From NCBI GenBank assembly GCA_028285445.1, contig JANQPQ010000036.1, forward strand, positions 40,219 to 104,218: DNA of 64,000 nt, read 5' to 3'. A model generated the notes under the pieces. The model was not told where the DNA came from. It made no database searches and worked only from the letters and a program-made list of their open reading frames with translations. A program made the translations under genes and the position numbers. Each line of letters opens with the position of its first letter. Position 1 is the first letter of the stretch. Below are positions 29,031 through 36,395 of this stretch, in pieces. The DNA is from Cyclobacteriaceae bacterium. Lineage in GTDB: Bacteria; Bacteroidota; Bacteroidia; Cytophagales; Cyclobacteriaceae.

Positions 29031-29038
29031 TAATTTTG
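29031..29038 (+). promoter_or_regulatory. -7 element upstream of mltG
   Basis: TAATTTTG is an exact TAnnTTTG match ending 6 nt before the ATG at 29045. It overlaps the stretch just after a possible TTG start at 29027, which argues against that start. No clear -33 TTG is seen. Confidence 0.4.
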
Positions 29039-29044
29039 CCGGCT

Positions 29045-30100
29045 ATGAGAAATAGAAAGGTTGTCGCAGTTTTTATTGTTGTTTTCGGTATCGGCATTAC
29101 ATCAGTTACTTTCTATGGATATCAGGTTATCAATGCTCCGAACATATTAGTGGAAAAAGACGATGCCACACTCCTAATCCCACTAAACGCCACATTCAAA
29201 TCTGTACAAGATTCTCTTTTCGACAAGGGGTATGTACACGATCTGGTAGCTTTTAGCTTTTTGGCAAAGCTAATGGATTATGATAAGACAGTTAAGCCAG
29301 GGCGATACCGTCTTCGTCGAAATATGTCGAATATCACTGCGATCCGCATGCTAAGAGCTGGTGAGCAAGAGCCAGTGAATGTCACTTTCAACAGTATTCG
29401 AAAGTTAGAAGAGCTACCGGAAAAGGTCTGTCAAAATCTGGCTATTTCGCCTCAAGAATTCAGCAGTGCATTGAGTGACCACGTTGCTCATAATGAATGG
29501 GGCTTCGATGAGCGAACCGCTATGGCCATGTTCATACCAAATACTTACCAGTTCTACTGGAATGTATCTGGTGAGCAGGTCATTAAAAGGCTTTACGATG
29601 AATATGAGAAGTTCTGGAATGAAAATAGAATGTCGAGGGCCGACGCACTGGGGCTTACTCCAATTGAAGTGTACACGCTGGCATCAATAGTACAGGCAGA
29701 GCAAATGAATTATGCTGAGGAAAGACCCACCATTGCTGGCTTGTATATAAATAGGTTGAAAAAGGGCATGAAGCTAGACAGTGACCCAACACTGGTATTT
29801 GCTGTAGGCGATTTCACTTTAAGACGGGTGCTTAATATTCACAAAGAGGTTGATTCACCTTATAACACTTACAAGAATGCCGGCTTACCTCCCGGTCCTA
29901 TCAATATGCCCGATGTGAGCTCTATTGATGCGGTTTTAAATTATGAGAAACACAATTATCTTTATATGGTGGCCAAGGAGGATTTCTCGGGGTATCATCG
30001 GTTTGCCACCAACTTACGAGATCACATTAACAATGCTAACCGTTATCAGCGGCAACTCACTATTGAGCAACGCAAAGCCCGCCTAAGACGGACCAATTGA
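29045..30100 (+). CDS. mltG: Endolytic murein transglycosylase MltG
   Basis: One N-terminal membrane helix (VVAVFIVVFGIGITSVTFYG) is followed by a LysM-like region and the YceG catalytic domain with YTLASIVQAEQ, RPTIAGLYINRLKKGMKLDSDPT and SPYNTYKNAGLPPGPINMP. MltG cleaves nascent glycan strands and so sets their length. The ATG at 29045 is chosen because TTG 29027 precedes the likely promoter -7 element. The stop overlaps the ATG of the following thioesterase by 1 nt. Confidence 0.94.
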   Translation: MRNRKVVAVFIVVFGIGITSVTFYGYQVINAPNILVEKDDATLLIPLNATFKSVQDSLFDKGYVHDLVAFSFLAKLMDYDKTVKPGRYRLRRNMSNITAIRMLRAGEQEPVNVTFNSIRKLEELPEKVCQNLAISPQEFSSALSDHVAHNEWGFDERTAMAMFIPNTYQFYWNVSGEQVIKRLYDEYEKFWNENRMSRADALGLTPIEVYTLASIVQAEQMNYAEERPTIAGLYINRLKKGMKLDSDPTLVFAVGDFTLRRVLNIHKEVDSPYNTYKNAGLPPGPINMPDVSSIDAVLNYEKHNYLYMVAKEDFSGYHRFATNLRDHINNANRYQRQLTIEQRKARLRRTN

Positions 30101-30513
30101 TGTATCAACACCAGATCCAAATCAGGGTTCGTTACGCCGAAACAGACCAGATGGGTTATGTCTATTATGGCAATTATGCCTCCTACTATGAAGTAGGGAG
30201 AGTAGAAGCTTTTCGCAACCTGGGCTTCAGTTATAAGAAACTTGAAGAAAGTGGTATTATGATGCCGGTGCTGGAGAATTACTCCAAGTTTATCAACGCC
30301 GCCAAGTACGATGATCTACTAACCATTACGGTTTCCATACCCCAAATGCCCACTGCCAGGATAACGTTCAATTACGATATTACCAACGAGGCAGGGGCGC
30401 TAATTCATGAAGGGAGAACTTCACTGGCCTTTGTAAATATGAGTTCTGGAAGGCCTTGCAGGGCTCCGGAGAAAATGTTGTCATTATTGCAGCCTTACTT
30501 CAATGAAGAATAG
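30100..30513 (+). CDS. Acyl-CoA thioesterase (YbgC/FadM hotdog type)
   Basis: About 137 residues forming one 4HBT hotdog domain. The signature RYAETDQMGYVYYGNYASYY fits 4-hydroxybenzoyl-CoA/YbgC thioesterases, with Asp in the ETDQMG position and NY in the active-site loop. Substrate chain length is unknown. The ATG at 30100 overlaps the mltG stop (TGATG); a TTG at 30097 is possible but unnecessary. It overlaps the following YihY gene by 11 nt. Confidence 0.92.
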   Translation: MYQHQIQIRVRYAETDQMGYVYYGNYASYYEVGRVEAFRNLGFSYKKLEESGIMMPVLENYSKFINAAKYDDLLTITVSIPQMPTARITFNYDITNEAGALIHEGRTSLAFVNMSSGRPCRAPEKMLSLLQPYFNEE

Positions 30514-31489
30514 GATCAAGCAATTCATTTTTAATCACCGGCTTTATCATGCCCTGATTAACTTCCTAAAGCGGATCAAATTCCACGAAGGCAGGATATC
30601 GCTCTATGACATCATCGTAGTTTTTATCGCCAAAGTTCGGAACGACGAGATTATTGAAAGGGCTAACGGAGTGGCCTTTAGTTTCACTTTGGCAATTTTC
30701 CCCGCTATCATCTTCCTTTTTACCCTTATTCCAATTTTGGATCCCATACCTGATATGCAAGACAAGGTTATGGATTTTCTGGAGTCGGTGCTCCCTCCTT
30801 CTATGTATGACGTCGTCGCCTCAACTATACTGGATATTATTAGCCGCCCTCGTGGAGGGTTGCTCTCTTTCGGTTTTGTGTTTGCCCTTTTTCTTGCCAC
30901 AAACGGAATGATGACCCTGATGAGAGCTTTCAACAGCGTTTACAGTACGGTGGATACTCGAGGCTTTTTTAAGGCAAGACTGATTGCTACCGGCCTTACT
31001 GTAATGTTGGCCATGGTGTTTATACTAGCGATCCTACTGCTAATTGGAGGCCAGGTAGCTATAGCGATGATTACAGAATTAGGGCACCTAGACGGCAATT
31101 TCACCATCTTCTTAATATTATTAACGCGGATGGTAGTGATGTTCATCGTCTTCCTGATAGCCATCTCTTTCATCTATTATTTCGCTCCGGCTATTCACCT
31201 CAAATGGAACTTCTTTTCAATTGGGGCACTATTCTCCACTGTTCTCTGCCTCGCCCTCTCTTACGGCTTCTCTTTCTATATCACCAACTTTGGTACTTAT
31301 AACAAGTTCTACGGCTCCATCGGAGTGATGATAGCCATCATGATCTGGTTTTTCCTGCTATCGGTAGTAATGCTGGTTGGTTATGAGATCAATGCCAGTG
31401 TCCATTCCACCACTGTTGAAATCAGGGAGGAAAAACTAATGCAAGCCGAAGCCGCAGAGAATGGAAAAGACGCTCCTACTTCAACTTAG
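30503..31489 (+). CDS. YihY/virulence factor BrkB family membrane protein
   Basis: 328 residues with six hydrophobic segments. The family motifs are ERANGVAFSFTLAIFPAIIFLFTLIP and YYFAPAIHLKWNFFSIGALFSTVLC, ending with FYGSIGVMIAIMIWFFLLSVVMLVGYEINA. The family was once called RNase BN by mistake; it is now regarded as a transporter-like membrane protein of unknown function. It is the third gene of the mltG operon. Its 3' end overlaps the convergent TfoX-N gene by 14 nt. Confidence 0.92.
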   Translation: MKNRIKQFIFNHRLYHALINFLKRIKFHEGRISLYDIIVVFIAKVRNDEIIERANGVAFSFTLAIFPAIIFLFTLIPILDPIPDMQDKVMDFLESVLPPSMYDVVASTILDIISRPRGGLLSFGFVFALFLATNGMMTLMRAFNSVYSTVDTRGFFKARLIATGLTVMLAMVFILAILLLIGGQVAIAMITELGHLDGNFTIFLILLTRMVVMFIVFLIAISFIYYFAPAIHLKWNFFSIGALFSTVLCLALSYGFSFYITNFGTYNKFYGSIGVMIAIMIWFFLLSVVMLVGYEINASVHSTTVEIREEKLMQAEAAENGKDAPTST

Positions 31490-31805
31490 ATTTGGCATGC
31501 TCAATGCCTAATTCGATCAGCTCCGCTAACGCCTGCTCATCCTTAAATCCCTCCTGGCTTACATAAGCAAAGTCCTTCATCGCCTTGCCGGTAAAATCCA
31601 TTGGCCTGGCAGCTGGGCGCTCCAGAAAGCTCTCAAATTTTTCAGAAACTACTCTTACGCAAAGATCATCTTTCACTATTCCTACCGACATCTTTCCATT
31701 GTATAAGAAGGTAAGTCCACCGAACATACGTTTCTCTTCGATTTGATCTTTAATCGGCGCGAGGTATTCCCTTACCCTCTGCGCTATTTCTTCGTTGTAA
31801 GCCAT
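31476..31805 (-). CDS. TfoX/Sxy N-terminal domain protein
   Basis: 109 residues made only of a TfoX N-terminal domain: RMFGGLTFLYNGKMSVGIVKDDLCVRV and FTGKAMKDFAYVSQEG. Full-length TfoX/Sxy of proteobacteria has a second domain and activates competence genes. Stand-alone N-domain proteins like this are common and of unknown function, so a competence role should not be assumed. Confidence 0.9.
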   Translation of the reverse strand: MAYNEEIAQRVREYLAPIKDQIEEKRMFGGLTFLYNGKMSVGIVKDDLCVRVVSEKFESFLERPAARPMDFTGKAMKDFAYVSQEGFKDEQALAELIELGIEHAKSKLK

Positions 31806-31856
31806 GGTGTAATCTTTTTGATGATGATTTCTTTTTCTAAGACGAATCAGCGATCA

Positions 31857-33116
31857 TTATTTGGACTTTACCTTGATAAACCAAATTGCTGCTAGAAATC
31901 CAACTGTTGCAAAGCCGGCCAAAGCCAGAAATAGGTGCTGATGACCCAGGGCACCCGGATTACTGTCGATAAGCCAGCCCATCAAAGGTCCTACGAATAT
32001 ATCGGGTGTATATCCCACCACAGATACTATTCCTACGGCCGTACCAGTAAATGCAAGCGGAATCTTGCCTTCCTCCATAATGGAATAGTAAAGTGGCCGC
32101 AATGCATAAACGCCACAAGCCACCACGATGAAGGTGAGCAGGTACAAGACCATCGCAGAAGGCTGCAACAATCCCAATCCGGTGACTAGTCCGCCTATAA
32201 TCAGTAGTCCAAAGCTAATAGCGATGAGTTTTGATGAATAGTAGCGATCTGCCAGAAAGCCCGCAATTAGAGCAAAAACCGGCCTCATCCATAGGCCGAA
32301 TGTGCCAACCCCAGCTGAATCAACTTCATTGAAACCCAAGACATCCTGGGCATATAAAGAGAAATCGTCGGTGATCTTGTAACCTACATAACCGCAAAGA
32401 ATAATCAGGGATTGCGCCCAAACCACAGGCATTTTTATCACCTTATTTATTGTCTCCAAACCAGCCCTAAAGCTCTTATCGCCTGCTATGGTGCCCCCGG
32501 GCAAAGCATACCAAACCAGGCCCGCTACCAGAAGTGTAAATACTGAAAACAGCAAGATTACTCCCTGAAACGACTGTTGTCTGTCTTCAGCTCCTATTTC
32601 ATCCGGAAGCAAACCGGCAAGTAGGGCAATTCCAGCAGTGCTGATCAAAGCAGCTGCCAGGCCTCTACCAGAATCAAGCAGTCCAAAAGCTCTTCCTTGT
32701 GTCGAACTTCCTCCCCACTCCCTTGTGGCCCTGATCAAAGCTGCCCAAAAAAGCAAAATGGTGGTCATGCCCCAAAACGAGTAAATAATCGTAAGTACGA
32801 ATATCGAGGGGATGGTCGCCATCAAAAACCCTCCCAGGGCTGTTGCAATCAAAGCTACCGACATCAAGTTTCGGGCGGGATACCTATCTGCCAAGGGTCC
32901 GCCCAGGAAATATGACACCATGGCTACGATACCGTATGCCGAAAAGCTGGTGCCTAGCTCCAGGTTGGTGAGGTTGAATACTTCCAGTAATGTTGGCCGA
33001 AATACTCGCGGTAAGATAAAGGGAAGAAAGAAGATAGTCTCCCCCGAAATAACCAGGGCCAGCATGATCAAGAACCTGCTTTTACCTGAACTAGATAGTG
33101 AGCTGTCTTCAGCCAT
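31857..33116 (-). CDS. MFS transporter
   Basis: 419 residues and about twelve hydrophobic segments. The loop-2 signature is GGPLADRYPARNLM, and the second-half equivalent is GFLADRYYSSKL. The conserved WAALIRATREWGG segment resembles organophosphate/nucleoside-type facilitators, but the substrate is uncertain. It is followed 52 nt later by the TfoX-N gene on the same strand. Its start lies 57 nt from the relic phosphoesterase on the opposite strand. Confidence 0.88.
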   Translation of the reverse strand: MAEDSSLSSSGKSRFLIMLALVISGETIFFLPFILPRVFRPTLLEVFNLTNLELGTSFSAYGIVAMVSYFLGGPLADRYPARNLMSVALIATALGGFLMATIPSIFVLTIIYSFWGMTTILLFWAALIRATREWGGSSTQGRAFGLLDSGRGLAAALISTAGIALLAGLLPDEIGAEDRQQSFQGVILLFSVFTLLVAGLVWYALPGGTIAGDKSFRAGLETINKVIKMPVVWAQSLIILCGYVGYKITDDFSLYAQDVLGFNEVDSAGVGTFGLWMRPVFALIAGFLADRYYSSKLIAISFGLLIIGGLVTGLGLLQPSAMVLYLLTFIVVACGVYALRPLYYSIMEEGKIPLAFTGTAVGIVSVVGYTPDIFVGPLMGWLIDSNPGALGHQHLFLALAGFATVGFLAAIWFIKVKSK

Positions 33117-33173
33117 GGCGCTAAAGATAGTTATTTGGCTATATGATTTAAATTAGTGAAGAACAATGTTGAG

Positions 33174-33358
33174 ATGAAGATAGCAGCACTCTAGGATATC
33201 CATGGAAATTTACGAGCACAGGAAGCGGTGCTAAAGGACCTGGACCGGATCGGGGTTGATGAACCGAAGCCCAAACATTTGCCGATACCAACATCCTTAA
33301 CCCACCACCTGAGAAGACCATGTTGGCCGCTTATGAACGGATGGAATTGCAGCATTAG
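33174..33358 (+). pseudogene. Relic of a metallophosphoesterase (YfcE-like) gene
   Basis: Translation from ATG 33174 gives MKIAAL, a stop codon (TAG at 33192) and then DIHGNLRAQEAVLKDLDRIG, the N terminus of YfcE-like phosphoesterases (normally ALxDIHGN). The core of about 150-180 residues is missing. In a different frame the stretch ending at the TAG 33356-33358 reads LNPPPEKTMLAAYERMELQH, which resembles the usual C terminus of the same family. A nonsense mutation, a large internal deletion and a frame change are therefore all visible. The identification rests on motif recall, not on a database search. Confidence 0.6.
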
Positions 33359-33696
33359 CATAATCTTTTGGTGAGTAACCGCCTGGAGCCATATTTATCC
33401 GCGTATAGCAAATTGCGCTTACAAAAAGCGCAGGCATGGCGATCAGTGTTATTTATTCGTACCTTCATAGAACTTTATGGTATCTCTCCTTCATCCCATA
33501 GGCGAAGGTTGCTACAAATGGTTGAGGCAGGGAGACCAGCCATAACGGCGTCAAGCAGTAACCTTAAGTAAATTTTGCGGTAATTAAGTTATTTGGGTGA
33601 TATCCGTATCATGCAAAAATTGTTAATAAAATGTATCAAAAGGCGTTTTGTACGTTATAACATAAAAGGAAAACTCAAAATTATCAGACCAAATCC
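33359..33696. other. 338-nt gap with no supported gene
   Basis: A 67-codon open frame (33368-33571) has no recognisable protein features and probably is decayed sequence. A 7-bp stem hairpin (TGCGCTT at 33414-33420, AAGCGCA at 33426-33432, 5-nt loop) has no T-run. The last 120 nt are AT-rich and presumably carry the promoter of the HlyD gene, but no TAnnTTTG match is present. Confidence 0.4.
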
Positions 33697-34971
33697 GTGA
33701 AAAAGAAGAATATCTATATCCTTATTGCGGTCGTTTTAGTTGTGACAATTGGCATTGTCTATGCCACCAACCAATCCGATCGGGGCGAAAGTTCCGAAGT
33801 ACTTACCACCGCCAGTTTTGGAGATTTTGTAATCGATATTGCCACCAGTGGTGAGCTCGAAGCCAAAAACTCTGTAAGAATCCAGGGACCTCCGGGATTG
33901 CAGCGGGCCCAAATTTGGCAAGTGAAAATCGACGACATTGTTGATGAGGGCACCCGCGTTGAAAAGGGGGATTACATAGCCCGGCTCGATCAAACCGAGC
34001 TAATGGATAAAATACAACAAGCCCGGAATGACTTGCAGCAGAGTGACTCCAAATACACTCAGACCCGTCTCGATACAGCCATGGAGCTGAGAAAGGCACG
34101 GGATGAACTCATCAATTTGAAATATGACATTGATGAGAAAAAAATTGCGCTCGACCAATCCGAGTTTGAGCCGCCTGCCGTAAAGCAGCAGGCAGTGATT
34201 GACCATGACAAAGCGGAAAGAGCTCACAAACAGGCGGTTGATGGATATGAGCTAAAGAAAGAAAAAGCCGTGGCACAAATGGCTGAGGCCGCCGCGGAGC
34301 GCTCAGATGACCAGATCAAAGTGAATTTCCTCACCAATCTGCAGGAGGGATTTAATATTCTCGCTCCGGAATCTGGTATGCTGATCTATCATCGTAGTTG
34401 GAATGGTACCAAAAAAGGAGTTGGATCCACCGTACAGGCCTGGAACCCTATTGTTGCCACTTTGCCTGACCTGTCGCGCATGGTGTCGCGAACATATGTT
34501 AGTGAAGTTGACATCAGAATTATTAAAACCGGCCAGGAAGTAGTAATAGGCCTTGATGCATTCCCCAATAAGAAGCTCACGGGCAAGGTGGTGCAGGTGG
34601 CAAATGTTGGTGAACAAAAGCCCAACTCCGATTCAAAGGTTTTCCAGGTTGATGTAGAGATAAACGAGTCTGATACCACGCTTAGACCTGGTATGACTAC
34701 CAGTAATACTATCATCGCTGAGATAGTGCCGCAGGTAGTTTATGTTCCCCTGGAAGCACTGCATTCTCAAGGCGATTCCATAACCTACGTGCTCAAGAAA
34801 GACGGCATGGGTTATATTAAGCAGGAAGTCGAAGTCGGCCAATCTAACCTTGATGAAGTGATTATTTTGAAAGGTATTTCGGAAGGTGATCTTCTCTACC
34901 TCTCCGACCCTGACGGTTTCGAAGCCAAGTCGGTTCGCCGTCTAATGGCCTCTACCGGAAGCTCCAACTAG
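33697..34971 (+). CDS. MacA/HlyD-like periplasmic adaptor
   Basis: 424 residues. One N-terminal membrane anchor (IYILIAVVLVVTIGIVYA) is followed by a lipoyl/barrel-sandwich half, a long helical hairpin (about 105-210), the second lipoyl half and a beta-barrel with RTYVSEVDIRIIKTGQEVVIGLDAFP. It is the adaptor of a MacAB-type exporter, linking an inner-membrane permease to an outer-membrane channel. The start is GTG at 33697, since no ATG is available before the membrane anchor. The permease gene follows after 6 nt; no ATPase or outer-membrane channel gene is nearby. Confidence 0.9.
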   Translation: MKKKNIYILIAVVLVVTIGIVYATNQSDRGESSEVLTTASFGDFVIDIATSGELEAKNSVRIQGPPGLQRAQIWQVKIDDIVDEGTRVEKGDYIARLDQTELMDKIQQARNDLQQSDSKYTQTRLDTAMELRKARDELINLKYDIDEKKIALDQSEFEPPAVKQQAVIDHDKAERAHKQAVDGYELKKEKAVAQMAEAAAERSDDQIKVNFLTNLQEGFNILAPESGMLIYHRSWNGTKKGVGSTVQAWNPIVATLPDLSRMVSRTYVSEVDIRIIKTGQEVVIGLDAFPNKKLTGKVVQVANVGEQKPNSDSKVFQVDVEINESDTTLRPGMTTSNTIIAEIVPQVVYVPLEALHSQGDSITYVLKKDGMGYIKQEVEVGQSNLDEVIILKGISEGDLLYLSDPDGFEAKSVRRLMASTGSSN

Positions 34972-34977
34972 GCCAGT

Positions 34978-36303
34978 ATGACCCAGTATCTTTCCAATTT
35001 GTGGATAGCCCTTGAGGCTGTTATGTCAAATAAGCTAAGGTCGCTACTCACAGGGCTAGGCATCATATTCGGCGTAGCCGCAGTAATTTCTATGCTGGCA
35101 ATCGGTAGTGGGGCGCAGGAAGAGATTTTGGAGCAAATAGAACTGGTGGGGGTTAACAATATTGTGGTTGAACCAGTTATTGAGCAAACTGAAGAAGATC
35201 TGCAAGATGGTGACGATCAAAAGAAAGAAGAAAAGAACTTTTCGGCAGGCCTTACACTGCTAGACATTCAAAGTATAGAAAAGATTGTTCCCGGAGTTAA
35301 ATCGCTAAGCCCGGAGATTTTGATCGAAACCAGTTTGATCAAAGATGGCCGGAAGCGCAGCGCCAAGCTTGTCGGGGTAAACAACAGTTACTTCGACGTT
35401 GCCAATTTCGATCTTTGGCGCGGAAGACATTTTAGCCAAACCCAGCTCGATTTTGGAGGCCCGGTTTGTATTATAGGCAAAGGAGTTCAGGCGAAATTCT
35501 TCAGTCAGGAAGATCCTATTGGTAAGAGAATCAAAGTTGGCAAGCACTGGCTTAAGGTAGTTGGCGTTTTAAAGGAGCGTTTCATTTCGCAAAAAAGCAT
35601 TTCCAACCTTGGCATCCGCGACTATAACATGGACGTCTATGCACCTATCAACACCGTACTCACCCGCTATAAAAATCGGTCTTTGGTTACCGAAGCCCTA
35701 CTTAAAAGATATCAGAGACTGGATGAAGACGAGCGGGAGGAGAACCCCAACTATCACCAAATCGATAGATTGGTTGTGCAAGTGGAGGCCACCGAGCAAT
35801 TAACCGGTGTGGCGGAGGTCATTTCTAAGTTGTTAAAAAGAAGACACTTCGGAACGGTAGATTATGAAATTACCATTCCTGAATTACTTCTAAAGCAACA
35901 GCAAAGGACCAAGAGCATTTTCAATTTTGTGCTTGGCGCCATTGCCGGCATCTCCCTGCTGGTTGGGGGTATTGGTATTATGAATATTATGCTGGCCTCG
36001 GTAATGGAGCGCATCAAAGAAATTGGCCTGCGGCTGTCAATCGGAGCAAAGAAAAAGGACATTGTATTTCAGTTTCTATTTGAAGCTGTAATGATCAGTG
36101 TCTCCGGGGGGTTGATAGGTGTGATGCTTGGCGTTGCAATCGCTTTGGCAATCTCCTCTCTGGCTGATATAAATACCATCATCAGGTTCTATTCCATCCT
36201 TATTGCCTTTGGAGTTGCCGCCGGAGTAGGCATCGTTTTCGGCATCACGCCAGCACGGCGGGCAGCCAGCCAGGATCCCATTGTTTCATTGAGACACGAA
36301 TAG
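34978..36303 (+). CDS. MacB-like ABC permease without ATPase domain
   Basis: 441 residues. An N-terminal membrane helix (MSNKLRSLLTGLGIIFGVAAVISMLAIGSG) is followed by a periplasmic MacB_PCD core and three C-terminal helices of the FtsX domain (GIGIMNIMLASVMERIKEIGLRLSIGAKKKDI). Unlike canonical MacB there is no fused nucleotide-binding domain, and no separate ATPase is encoded next to it. It must borrow one from elsewhere or lack transport activity. It is co-transcribed with the adaptor. Confidence 0.92.
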   Translation: MTQYLSNLWIALEAVMSNKLRSLLTGLGIIFGVAAVISMLAIGSGAQEEILEQIELVGVNNIVVEPVIEQTEEDLQDGDDQKKEEKNFSAGLTLLDIQSIEKIVPGVKSLSPEILIETSLIKDGRKRSAKLVGVNNSYFDVANFDLWRGRHFSQTQLDFGGPVCIIGKGVQAKFFSQEDPIGKRIKVGKHWLKVVGVLKERFISQKSISNLGIRDYNMDVYAPINTVLTRYKNRSLVTEALLKRYQRLDEDEREENPNYHQIDRLVVQVEATEQLTGVAEVISKLLKRRHFGTVDYEITIPELLLKQQQRTKSIFNFVLGAIAGISLLVGGIGIMNIMLASVMERIKEIGLRLSIGAKKKDIVFQFLFEAVMISVSGGLIGVMLGVAIALAISSLADINTIIRFYSILIAFGVAAGVGIVFGITPARRAASQDPIVSLRHE

Positions 36304-36349
36304 TTTTCCTAACCTCATTTCTAAGGCCCTGAAATTTTCCTATTTGTTT

Positions 36350-36366
36350 TATGTTTAGGAAACATA
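36350..36366. promoter_or_regulatory. Palindrome upstream of permease-padR cassette 2
   Basis: TATGTTTAGGAAACATA is a perfect 7+3+7 inverted repeat ending 29 nt before the permease ATG at 36396. The form ATGT-N7-ACAT is close to the ATGT/ACAT half-sites reported for PadR-family operators. Its TAGGAA core also occurs twice before the other PadR cassette. Confidence 0.5.
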
Positions 36367-36395
36367 TATAAAATTGATTACGTTTATGATGCAAG

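Noticed and set aside
33368..33571. 67-codon open frame after the relic phosphoesterase
   Set aside because: No recognisable domain, no promoter or coding signature, and it lies in a region that shows gene decay.
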